DNA of 5,162 nt. Source: Thermoflexales bacterium (GTDB taxonomy: Bacteria > Chloroflexota > Anaerolineae > Fen-1058). Positions 1 through 5,162 of the stretch are shown here, in pieces. Under the pieces are notes generated by a model. That model had not been told where the DNA came from, did not search any database, and saw only the letters and a list, made by a program, of their open reading frames with translations. The position numbers and the translations under genes were made by a program. The first letter of the stretch is position 1; each line of letters begins with the position of its first letter. Location of the stretch: positions 1 to 5,162 of the forward strand of contig JAFGFO010000111.1 of NCBI GenBank assembly GCA_016931085.1, written 5' to 3'.

Positions 1-1
1 C

Positions 2-469
2 GGCAGCGCGGTGGTTCAACTCGCGTGGACTCTCAGCGCGCCGCCTGGCACAGTGATTGTTGACGACACCGACCTGGGTTTCACCAAAGACGGGTCGGTG
101 GCCGGCTGGCGCACAGCAGGCGAAGGCTATGGCGGTCGCATGTTCTGGACCCGCAACAACAACGAGGTACGGACCAATTACATCTGGGCGCGTTGGCGTC
201 CCCTCCTCAAGCCGGGGCAATACCAAGTCTTTGCGTACATTCCGGAGCATTACACCACCACCACGCGAGCAAATTACCGTATCTCGCACGCCGGCGGCTC
301 CACCCAGCTCAGCGTGGATCAATCAGCTAATGGCGGGCGCTGGGTGTCGTTAGGAACATTTACGTTTCGCGGCACGTCCGATGACTATGTCGTGCTTGAC
401 GACGTTACGTCTGAGCCAAACCTGACGCGCATGATCGCGTTCGACGCCATGAAATGGGAACCACGCTAA
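2..469 (+). CDS. Golvesin C-terminal-like (xanthan-lyase CBD-like) domain protein, 5'-truncated
   Basis: This is the C-terminal end of a larger protein. The reading frame is open to the window edge (GSAVVQLAWT...), and the GTG at 11 has no visible ribosome binding site, so the true start lies outside. About 156 residues are visible. From VIVDD onward they match the style of the golvesin/Xly CBD-like domain: VDD near the start, a GW..GYGGR..W segment, WARWRP, L..G.Y.V.AYIP, then a TRANYRISHAGG strand, SVDQ, WVSLGTFTF and a final DAMKWEP strand. Family knowledge: these beta-sandwich domains sit at the C-terminus of secreted bacterial hydrolases, peptidases and surface proteins, probably as binding or accessory modules, and are frequent in Chloroflexota. 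The catalytic or partner domain is off-window, so the enzyme class cannot be stated. The frame ends in TAA and converges on the minus-strand gene ending at 516; no T-rich terminator is visible in the 46-bp gap. Confidence 0.8.
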   Translation, partial: GSAVVQLAWTLSAPPGTVIVDDTDLGFTKDGSVAGWRTAGEGYGGRMFWTRNNNEVRTNYIWARWRPLLKPGQYQVFAYIPEHYTTTTRANYRISHAGGSTQLSVDQSANGGRWVSLGTFTFRGTSDDYVVLDDVTSEPNLTRMIAFDAMKWEPR

Positions 470-515
470 GCGGCATGGGGTCTATTGCTAACACGGCGGA
501 GACCGGCGGCGTGGC

Positions 516-1781
516 CTAGGCCGCTGGGGGATACAGGCTCAAGCGTCTTTCGCCAATGGCGATATACAACTCTTGCAAGGTAGGGTACTGCCCCCCCAAG
601 TATGTTCCCCCGTCTGTGCCTGGCAGTATTTCCACGCCGTACAGTCTGAGAATGGCGACCGCGATGGTCCACGCCCCAGCCGGCCAGCCCAACTGTGTGG
701 CAGGCGGGATGCGGTTGGATTGTGCACCCACGTGGTTGATCGCATCACGCAATAACTTCATCGCCAACTTGCACCGCGCTGCTTCTTCGCGTGCCTCCGC
801 GCGGTCAGCCAGCATCTTGTCGCCGCTGGACAGAAGGACGACGACGGGCGGCGCTTCAGTGTCGATCATCGGTGGGTGACTGGCGACCGAGCCGCTGGTG
901 TCATAGCCTTCGCCATTGTCGGGTGGGTTCAACCGTTGCGGCGTGGCGAATCCAACTTGTGGATCGTCGGCAAAGACAATTGTCTCTGTGGGCGCCTCAA
1001 ACAGCGTGCCAAGCAGGGCAAGCCTCTGGTTTTCCAAGCTGCGCCTCTCATTGCTCGCGTCGATCATTCCGCCGATGAACTTTGCCCCCAACAACAACAC
1101 CAACCCGAACGCGATGGCCGCTACGATAGGTATGAGCCAAGACATCAACTCGCGTTGCTGCTGTGACGCGCTGGCCACTTGCTCCGCCGTCACACCCTCA
1201 CGTTGCATGGCCTCAGCCGTTGCGGTCGCCTGGGCTTGTTGTTGCGCCAGGAGCATTGCCCGCGCGTCAATGGTTGCTTTCGCCTCGATCGCTTGCGCGG
1301 TCTGTTGGGCGGACATCGCCTGGGCCGTGGCCGTCGTTTGCGCTTGTTGTTGCGCCAGGAGCATTGCCCGCGCGTCGATGGTTGCTTTCGCCTCGATCGC
1401 TTGCGCGGTCTGTTGGGCGAACATGGCCGCCTGCGTGGATGATGGCAAGTTCGCGGCGTCGGCGGTCATGGCAAGTTGCGCGCGCGCCACGCCCAACGCT
1501 TGGGCGGTCGCCGTCGCGGCGAGCGCCTGTACGACGTCAGCGGCTTGGGCTTGCGCCGTCTCATTGACCGCCGCTGCCTGCGCATTGGCTTCCAGTTGTT
1601 GCGCCTGTTGCATGGCGTAATCGGCCCTGGTCTTCTGTGAGGCCGCGCTGTTATCTGACGCAGGCTCGAGCGTGAAGAATGGGCCACTCCCCAAGCACAT
1701 GGCGATCGCCACCGCCAGAGCTAACAATGCGAACAACATCGCGATTTTTTGCATGGTTGCCCTTTCCGCCTGACCATTCAT
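516..1781 (-). CDS. Unrecognised two-helix membrane protein with Ala/Gln-rich tandem repeat
   Basis: 421 residues; I do not recognise the family. Seen in order: a short basic N-terminus; a hydrophobic helix at about 12-30; an Ala/Gln/Thr-rich, probably helical segment at about 55-212; a second hydrophobic helix at about 213-238 followed by charged residues (RRSLENQR); a Pro/Asp-rich linker at about 265-312; and a C-terminal domain at about 313-421 with an Ala/Glu/Arg-rich helix (ADRAEAREEAARCK) and a compact Trp/Gly/Tyr-containing part (GWPAGAWT, GGTYLGGQYP, LYIAIGERR). By the positive-inside rule both ends should be cytoplasmic and the Ala/Gln segment outside. Residues 122-148 and 158-184 are identical. 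The ATG at 1781 follows the upstream TGA by one base, suggesting translational coupling, so I report this start. Met10 (ATG at 1754) has the better ribosome site and would begin directly before the first helix. There is no lipobox: the residue before Cys29 is Met. Function unknown; a membrane sensor or scaffold is only a guess. Confidence 0.8.
   Translation of the reverse strand: MNGQAERATMQKIAMLFALLALAVAIAMCLGSGPFFTLEPASDNSAASQKTRADYAMQQAQQLEANAQAAAVNETAQAQAADVVQALAATATAQALGVARAQLAMTADAANLPSSTQAAMFAQQTAQAIEAKATIDARAMLLAQQQAQTTATAQAMSAQQTAQAIEAKATIDARAMLLAQQQAQATATAEAMQREGVTAEQVASASQQQRELMSWLIPIVAAIAFGLVLLLGAKFIGGMIDASNERRSLENQRLALLGTLFEAPTETIVFADDPQVGFATPQRLNPPDNGEGYDTSGSVASHPPMIDTEAPPVVVLLSSGDKMLADRAEAREEAARCKLAMKLLRDAINHVGAQSNRIPPATQLGWPAGAWTIAVAILRLYGVEILPGTDGGTYLGGQYPTLQELYIAIGERRLSLYPPAA
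1234..1419 (-). repeat. Two 78-bp direct repeat copies, 108 bp apart, inside the coding region
   Basis: Copy 1 spans 1234-1311 and copy 2 spans 1342-1419, offset 108 bp (36 codons). Aligned by eye, they differ at one base (1269 A versus 1377 G on the plus strand), which is synonymous (Ile ATT/ATC). The 30-bp stretch between the cores is only loosely similar to the flanks. In protein terms the unit runs AQQTAQAIEAKATIDARA followed by MLLAQQQAQ, then a variable T/A-rich tail. The near-identity at DNA level suggests a recent duplication or gene conversion within the gene. Confidence 0.95.
1760..1767 (-). promoter_or_regulatory. Ribosome binding site for alternative start at 1754
   Basis: GGAAAGGG on the minus strand ends 5 bases before the ATG at 1754. 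It is a better site than the weak GAGAG before the ATG at 1781. Starting at 1754 would give a 412-residue protein beginning MQKIAMLF, directly at the first membrane helix. The two candidate starts cannot be settled from sequence alone. Confidence 0.5.
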
Positions 1782-1782
1782 T

Positions 1783-2205
1783 TCAGCGCTCTCGCATCAT
1801 CTCGCGCTCGATTGCGCTGCCCCAAGCCGATTGCCGTTCGCCCTCGGCCGCGTTGCGCAGGTCAATCACCGCCACGGCCTCAAGCGCGCCGGTCAGGATC
1901 GCCCAGATTGCAACGAGAGAGACCATCGCTTGCGCCGTGACGTTTGGCCAGAGACAAGTGTGCACGCCGATGGCGACGCCCGCCAATCCCCTTAGCAGTA
2001 ACCCCCATCCGTGATTAAATTCGTGGCGATCAAGCTGGCTCACGAACAGGGCCAAGAGGCCGTCGGCCAGCGCAAAGACGCCAAACAACAGCCCAAGCGC
2101 CGTCAGAGTAGCGCCTGGCCAGACGAGAGCCGCCTGGCCATACAGCACGGCGACCAGGCCGCGCAATGCTAGCAACCACCAGTTACGAGCCAATCGAGCA
2201 ACCAT
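1783..2205 (-). CDS. Short HdeD/DUF308-type membrane protein (four helices)
   Basis: 140-residue integral membrane protein resembling the HdeD (DUF308) family. Helices fall at about 9-28, 32-55, 66-86 and 90-113. Two hairpin repeats are visible: LRGLVAVLYG...VWPGAT..AL in the first half and LRGLAGVAIG...LWPNVT..A in the second, each with the WP..T turn typical of HdeD proteins. Family members are usually about 180-200 residues with six helices in three such repeats. Here the protein stops after the second repeat in a charged tail (EGERQSAWGSAIEREMMRER), so the third repeat is missing. E. coli HdeD is linked to acid resistance, but most homologues have no assigned role. The start is clear: AGGAGG lies 5 bases before the ATG. 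It is the first gene of a two-gene unit, with the next ATG one base after its stop. The short form may be a functional variant or a deletion product. Confidence 0.85.
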   Translation of the reverse strand: MVARLARNWWLLALRGLVAVLYGQAALVWPGATLTALGLLFGVFALADGLLALFVSQLDRHEFNHGWGLLLRGLAGVAIGVHTCLWPNVTAQAMVSLVAIWAILTGALEAVAVIDLRNAAEGERQSAWGSAIEREMMRER

Positions 2206-2210
2206 ATTTC

Positions 2211-2216
2211 CCTCCT
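2211..2216 (-). promoter_or_regulatory. Ribosome binding site of the HdeD-like gene
   Basis: A perfect AGGAGG on the minus strand, 5 bases before the ATG at 2205. It fixes the start of the HdeD-like gene and indicates strong initiation. Confidence 0.9.
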
Positions 2217-2252
2217 GCTTGATGACAAGGCCCCTAGCCTTTGGATACTCTT

Positions 2253-2281
2253 AGTATACATCTCAATGCGAGGGCTGTCAT
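2253..2281 (-). promoter_or_regulatory. Sigma70-type promoter for the HdeD-like/repeat-protein unit
   Basis: On the minus strand ATGACA (2281-2276, 5/6 to TTGACA) and TATACT (2258-2253, 5/6 to TATAAT) are separated by exactly 17 bases. The expected start of transcription, around 2246, gives a leader of about 40 bases before the ATG at 2205. A 5-bp inverted repeat, ATACT-CTT-AGTAT (2245-2257), overlaps the -10 box and could be an operator, though an arm this short may be chance. No other promoter is evident for the two downstream genes. Confidence 0.65.
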
Positions 2282-2290
2282 CGGTGCAGC

Positions 2291-2353
2291 GTGGATTTTT
2301 AGCTCCACATCAAGACCCCCAGCCGCGAGCGTGCTCCGCTTTATGTGGAGCGG
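2291..2353. repeat. Competing inverted repeats between the ABC pair and the HdeD-like unit
   Basis: GCTCCACAT (2302-2310) and ATGTGGAGC (2343-2351) form a perfect 9-bp inverted repeat around a 32-base loop. Parts of these arms have other partners: GTGGA (2291-2295) can pair with TCCAC (2304-2308), and GCTCC (2333-2337) can pair with GGAGC (2347-2351). The element lies 3' of the permease stop and upstream of the next promoter, so it would fall in the 3' untranslated region of the ABC transcript. Read on the minus strand it is followed by TAAAAATCC rather than a U-run, so it is not a standard intrinsic terminator. It could stabilise the 3' end, or be a factor-assisted terminator. Confidence 0.55.
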
Positions 2354-2383
2354 GATCTAGGCCAGTTATTGAGTCGCTTCTCA

Positions 2384-3907
2384 TCATTGTGAGGATGAAA
2401 TCAAACGGTGCATCAGCCGCCAGGATATAAGCATCAAGCCCAAGCCGATGCTGGCCAGGCCACCCAGCAGTAGCCAGTTCGGATCAGTCCCACGCAGGGC
2501 GATATCCCTCAACATGAGCGTGCCATAGGTAGTGGGCAGCAGCCAGGAGATGACTCTCACTGGCGGCAAAAGCATATCCAGGCTCATGATGAATCCGCTG
2601 AAAAAGACGCTAGCCAGCAGGATGATCATGCTGTATTGTACGGCCTGGCTGTCGGTTTGCGAAACGATTGAAATGGCAAAGCCAATCCCCAGGGAGGTAA
2701 ACAGCACGGTGGCGATGACCAGGGCGAAATACCACCAGTTCCCCAGCATGGGCACGTGCAGGACAAATATCAAAAGGGCAGATAGAAGGGCCGCGATCAC
2801 GCCGCCGAACAGCATATAGCTGATGTATTTGCCGAAGAGGGCTTCCGCCGCCGATAGAGGTGAAACGCGGAAGAGCTCCATGGTACCCACGTTGCGCTCG
2901 CGAACGATAGATAGGGCGGCGAACGTGACTGCCAGGTGTTGGAGTAAGAGCGCCAGCACTGCTGGAGCGAAGAAATCCGAAAGAGAAGGCTGGACGGGAG
3001 CTATGCTTTTCGTCTCGCTACGGAAAGGGCTAACGATGATGGAAGGGTCAATGCTCTGGAACTCTGCCAGCTTGCCATCCAGGTCGGTGATGTCTTTGTC
3101 TATCTTATCGATGCGCGCCAGCCGCTCGGCCTTGTCGGCTGAACTGCTGTTGTTAAGCTGGTTGGTGTTTTGGCGCAGACCGGTGAGCGTGCTCTGCGCT
3201 GGGTCAGCATTGCCTCCATTAACGCCCTTCGTTTGCTGCATACTGTCCAGCAAACCCAGGCTGACGCCGACCGCCAGGGAAACGGCATCCACGTTGCTGC
3301 TCAAGCCTTGCTGTTTTTGCTGAGCAAGCGTTTCATCTCCGATCTGCACGGCCTGGCGCATGGCGGAAACGTTTTTGTGGGCTTCTTGTAGGTTATTATG
3401 CAAGTCGGCCGCGTCCTTCTGTCCCTGCACGGCAAAGGAGCGCAACACCGACTGGTTGAGCGCGTTCACGTAGATCTGTCCAAAGTAGACGATGTAGCTT
3501 ACCTGTACAGGGTCAATCTCGTGGTGATACAGAGTGAAAATGGCTTGCTGGTTGTTCTTGATGGTGTTATAGGCATCCTCGGGATCTGCAATGACCAGGT
3601 CGACTTGTCCCCGGTTCAGCCGGTCGAGCGCTTCTTTCTGGTCGTCGGTAGCCCCGGCATAAATTAGCCACGAGCCCATAGATTCCTTGTTTTGTTGGAT
3701 TTCCTGGGCGAGGGTGCTGTTGGGCTGCGCTGCGAACAACGTGCGCAAGGCGCGCGACTGGTTGCGGTAGCCAATTCCGAAGACAAACAGGATTAAGAAT
3801 GGCCCCAGCACCAGGGTAGCGACCAGCCGGGGCTGGCGCAAAATTTCGAAAATTTCCTTTCGAAAGAAGGAGGAAGCCCGGATCATACCTCGGAAAAAGT
3901 TACCCAT
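2384..3907 (-). CDS. ABC-2 type export permease with large extracytoplasmic domain
   Basis: 507-residue membrane subunit of an ABC exporter (ABC-2 family, YbhS/YbhR/DrrB style). It has one N-terminal helix at about 28-46 (LVATLVLGPFLILFVFGIGY), a large extracytoplasmic region at about 47-318, then five helices at about 322-345, 369-390, 401-424, 433-453 and 479-499. After the second helix comes the hallmark RERNVGTMELFRVSPLS..E...GKY, matching the family's R-E-x3-GT-x-E...P-x6-GK pattern and likely facing the ATPase. The outside region has an alpha/beta-looking first part (LIYAGATDD, VDLVIADPEDAY) followed by likely coiled coils at about 167-200 and 260-288, separated by a hydrophobic stretch (206-223) and a Gly/Asn/Ser-rich linker. 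This insert is longer than the roughly 140 residues I associate with YbhS-like permeases. The start is firm: GGAGGTGA precedes the ATG, which overlaps the ATPase gene's end by 8 bp, implying coupled translation. Substrate unknown. Confidence 0.92.
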   Translation of the reverse strand: MGNFFRGMIRASSFFRKEIFEILRQPRLVATLVLGPFLILFVFGIGYRNQSRALRTLFAAQPNSTLAQEIQQNKESMGSWLIYAGATDDQKEALDRLNRGQVDLVIADPEDAYNTIKNNQQAIFTLYHHEIDPVQVSYIVYFGQIYVNALNQSVLRSFAVQGQKDAADLHNNLQEAHKNVSAMRQAVQIGDETLAQQKQQGLSSNVDAVSLAVGVSLGLLDSMQQTKGVNGGNADPAQSTLTGLRQNTNQLNNSSSADKAERLARIDKIDKDITDLDGKLAEFQSIDPSIIVSPFRSETKSIAPVQPSLSDFFAPAVLALLLQHLAVTFAALSIVRERNVGTMELFRVSPLSAAEALFGKYISYMLFGGVIAALLSALLIFVLHVPMLGNWWYFALVIATVLFTSLGIGFAISIVSQTDSQAVQYSMIILLASVFFSGFIMSLDMLLPPVRVISWLLPTTYGTLMLRDIALRGTDPNWLLLGGLASIGLGLMLISWRLMHRLISSSQ

Positions 3908-4892
3908 TGCTCACCTCCGGACGCACCAGCTCTACAAAGACATCTTCAAAAGAGGGCGCATACTCTTCCACCGCCTCCACTTGGATATTTTGCTGCTGTG
4001 CCCATTCCATCAGTTCGGGGGTGGCTGTGCTGGCCTGGTCTACAATGATTCGCATGCTGTCGGGGCCTGTGCGAACAGTCTTGGCCCGCACGAAGGGCAG
4101 TGAGCGCAGCATATTCTCGACCTGGAAATCGAATGGCTGTGCAGTGCGGAAATCGACCATATCACCGCCGTAAGCGTGGTGTCTCAGACCTTGAGGGGTA
4201 TCCACCAGAAGCAGCTTCCCATTGTTCTGTACACCCACCAGGTCGCAGTTATCTGCTTCGCTTACGTATTGGGTGGTGACAAATACCGTGCATCCCTGGT
4301 TTTTGAGCTCCCTGAAATGGTCCCAAAACTTGCGCCTCAAGACGGGATCAATCCCAGCGGTCGGCTCGTCCAGAAAGAGCAGTTGCGGGTCGTGTACCAG
4401 AGTGGCTGCCAGGCTGAGACGCCGCAGCATCCCCCCTGAAATATTGCGGGCCAGCTTCCAACGATGCTCGTACAGCTCTACAAATTCCAAGGCGCTCTTC
4501 AGACGTTTCCCCCGGAACAGGCCCATTCCATACAGGGAAGCGGCAAAGTTAAGGTTTTCCCATACGGTCAAGTTGGGGTAGAGCACGAAAAGCTGTGGCA
4601 TATAGCCGAGGCGCGCCCGCTCACCCTGGCTGAACTTGGCCGGGTTGCGATCAAGCACAACAACTTGGCCATCCGTGGGGGTGTAGACGCCCGTCAATAA
4701 GCGGATTGTAGTGGTTTTTCCCGATCCGCTCGGCCCAATAAAACCAAAGATGGAAGAGCGGGGGACGTCAAACGAGACATCCTGTACCACTGTCTCATCT
4801 GCGAACTTTTTTGTCAAATGCCTGGCGCTGATGACCGAGTCCTGGATTGGATCCGCCAGTTGGCTCGGCTCAGACAGGGATACCTCTGTCAT
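3900..4892 (-). CDS. ABC-2 type exporter ATP-binding protein (DrrA/YbhF-like)
   Basis: 330-residue cytoplasmic ATPase that powers the adjacent permease. Motifs in order: Walker A GPSGSGKT (53-60), Q-loop YMPQ (Q100), signature ISGGM (151-155) followed by LRRLSLA, Walker B LLFLDE (171-176, catalytic Glu176) and D-loop AGID (179-182). At the switch position the usual His is Gln (VTTQYVSEAD, Gln208), as I recall for DrrA-type exporters, so this is a subfamily trait rather than a defect. A C-terminal regulatory domain runs from about 240 to 330 and ends in PSFEDVFVELV, characteristic of ABC-2 ATPases of drug, lipid and polysaccharide exporters. The N-terminus carries about 18 extra residues before the first ABC strand. 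The start is supported by AGGAGG 5 bases before the ATG. The stop overlaps the permease start by 8 bp, so the two form an operon. A 16-bp hairpin lies 33 bp upstream of the start. Confidence 0.95.
   Translation of the reverse strand: MTEVSLSEPSQLADPIQDSVISARHLTKKFADETVVQDVSFDVPRSSIFGFIGPSGSGKTTTIRLLTGVYTPTDGQVVVLDRNPAKFSQGERARLGYMPQLFVLYPNLTVWENLNFAASLYGMGLFRGKRLKSALEFVELYEHRWKLARNISGGMLRRLSLAATLVHDPQLLFLDEPTAGIDPVLRRKFWDHFRELKNQGCTVFVTTQYVSEADNCDLVGVQNNGKLLLVDTPQGLRHHAYGGDMVDFRTAQPFDFQVENMLRSLPFVRAKTVRTGPDSMRIIVDQASTATPELMEWAQQQNIQVEAVEEYAPSFEDVFVELVRPEVSNG
3911..3918 (-). promoter_or_regulatory. Ribosome binding site of the permease, inside the ATPase gene
   Basis: GGAGGTGA, an eight-base complement to the 16S 3' end, ends 3 bases before the permease ATG at 3907 and lies wholly within the last codons of the ATPase gene. 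It supports translational coupling and fixes the permease start. Confidence 0.9.
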
Positions 4893-4897
4893 GACAC

Positions 4898-4903
4898 CCT
4901 CCT
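4898..4903 (-). promoter_or_regulatory. Ribosome binding site of the ABC ATPase
   Basis: AGGAGG on the minus strand, inside GAGGAGGG, 5 bases before the ATG at 4892. It fixes the ATPase start. It sits about 22 bases after the end of the 16-bp hairpin. Confidence 0.9.
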
Positions 4904-4925
4904 CGATTTGAACTAGCTAATCGTA

Positions 4926-4965
4926 GAAAACTGCCACCCGGTCAGTTGCCCGGGTGGCAGTTTTC
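4926..4965. terminator. Perfect 16-bp stem-loop, probable (bidirectional) intrinsic terminator or attenuator
   Basis: The arms are GAAAACTGCCACCCGG (4926-4941) and its exact reverse complement (4950-4965), with an 8-base loop. The GC-rich core is flanked by A4 and T4, so transcripts from either strand would end in a stem followed by UUUU. On the minus strand it lies 71 bp after the stop of the small membrane protein gene, where a terminator is expected. It also lies only 33 bp before the ATPase start, and no good -35/-10 pair fits between them. It may therefore sit in the leader of the ABC transcript and act as an attenuator. The four-base U tract is short, so termination may be partial. Confidence 0.8.
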
Positions 4966-5036
4966 CGGGCGGCCCAGCAGGGTGAAGATGCCTTCAACTG
5001 CGCCCGACCTTGTCTATTCCTCAAGGCGCGAGAGGA

Positions 5037-5162
5037 TTACAACACCCCAAGCAAATGCAATATGACGAGTATGATCACGATGACGATCAGTGTGTGAACG
5101 GCGTTGCCGGTTTTGGGGAATCCGGAATGTACCCTTGAACCGAAAGCGCCGAGCAGCCACAG
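5037..5162 (-). CDS. Small lmo0937/DUF5670-like membrane protein, 5'-truncated
   Basis: A 41-residue open end is readable from the window edge to a TAA at 5039-5037; the start lies outside. It begins LWLLGAFGSR, continues with FPKTGNAVHT, then a hydrophobic helix LIVIVIILVILHLLGVL at the C-terminus. The LWLLG motif, the Gly..(V/I)H turn and the second Ile/Leu/Val helix fit the lmo0937 (DUF5670) family of roughly 45-55-residue two-helix membrane proteins, of unknown function and often seen near stress genes. Members usually end in an Arg-rich tail; here the chain stops right after the helix. It is read in the same direction as the ABC pair and is followed by the strong hairpin at 4926-4965. 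The assignment rests on a short stretch, so it is moderate. Confidence 0.6.
   Translation of the reverse strand: MWLLGAFGSRVHSGFPKTGNAVHTLIVIVIILVILHLLGVL

Noticed and set aside
11..13. GTG as the start of the golvesin-domain gene
   Set aside because: The frame is open to base 2 with in-family residues, and only ten bases precede the GTG with no ribosome site. The gene is more likely cut by the window edge.
513..522. Palindrome GGCCTAGGCC at the end of the 421-residue protein gene
   Set aside because: A 10-bp palindrome containing the stop codon, with no T-run and no extension of pairing beyond a wobble. Too short to call a terminator.
916..1620. Long plus-strand open frame (234 codons) opposite the Ala/Gln-rich gene
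   Set aside because: Its Ala/Cys-rich product is what the reverse reading of Ala (GCN) and Gln (CAA/CAG) codons gives. It has no helix-domain logic of its own, and the minus-strand gene has coherent membrane helices and neighbours.
1690..1754. Lipoprotein signal on the 421-residue protein (Cys29 after the first helix)
   Set aside because: The residue before the Cys is Met (IAMC), which does not fit a lipobox. A plain membrane anchor fits better.
2823..3323. Plus-strand open frame of 166 codons opposite the permease
   Set aside because: It lies wholly inside a clearly recognised ABC-2 permease gene, shows no family features, and is best explained as an antisense shadow.
2384..4892. Possible foreign origin of the ABC pair from lower GC
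   Set aside because: Hand-counted 60-base lines give 48-62% GC in the ABC genes and 55-72% elsewhere. The ranges overlap and no mobile element borders the pair, so this is not enough to claim transfer.
4983..4996. Inverted repeat TGAAG-ATGC-CTTCA upstream of the ABC pair
   Set aside because: Five-base arms are expected by chance in a region this size, and no promoter elements flank it.

Overview
This window looks like bacterial DNA of moderately high GC, most likely from the phylum Chloroflexota (an Anaerolineae-like lineage is the best guess). The clues are a golvesin/xanthan-lyase-like domain protein and an Ala/Gln/Thr-rich protein with 'TATAQA'-type stretches, both common in that phylum. 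This is inference from protein style; there is no rRNA or other phylogenetic marker here.

Layout. Bases 2-469 (+) are the 3' end of a gene for a presumably extracellular protein ending in a golvesin C-terminal-like domain. It converges on a two-gene unit read on the minus strand. That unit starts from a good sigma70-type promoter (2253-2281) and encodes a short four-helix HdeD/DUF308-type membrane protein (1783-2205), then an unrecognised two-helix membrane protein (516-1781). The second protein has a long Ala/Gln-rich middle carrying a nearly perfect 36-residue tandem duplication. A 178-bp spacer (2206-2383) holds that promoter and a set of mutually exclusive inverted repeats. Upstream of it, also on the minus strand, lies a tightly coupled ABC-2 exporter pair: ATPase (3900-4892) and permease (2384-3907), overlapping by 8 bp. 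A perfect 16-bp hairpin (4926-4965) lies just ahead of the ATPase, and beyond it is the 3' end of a small lmo0937/DUF5670-like membrane protein gene (5037-5162, minus), cut by the window edge.

How they work together. The ATPase and permease should form one homodimeric or four-part efflux or export machine of the DrrAB/YbhFSR type. Its substrate cannot be read from the sequence. The permease has an unusually large extracytoplasmic insert of about 270 residues with two likely coiled coils. The HdeD-like protein and its repeat-bearing partner are probably co-translated and both sit in the membrane, so they may be functional partners, but their role is unknown. Nearly everything in the window is envelope-associated.

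The least explained item is the repeat-bearing two-helix protein with its unrecognised C-terminal domain, paired with a shortened HdeD homologue. I see no CRISPR array, tRNA, rRNA, transposase or integration site.
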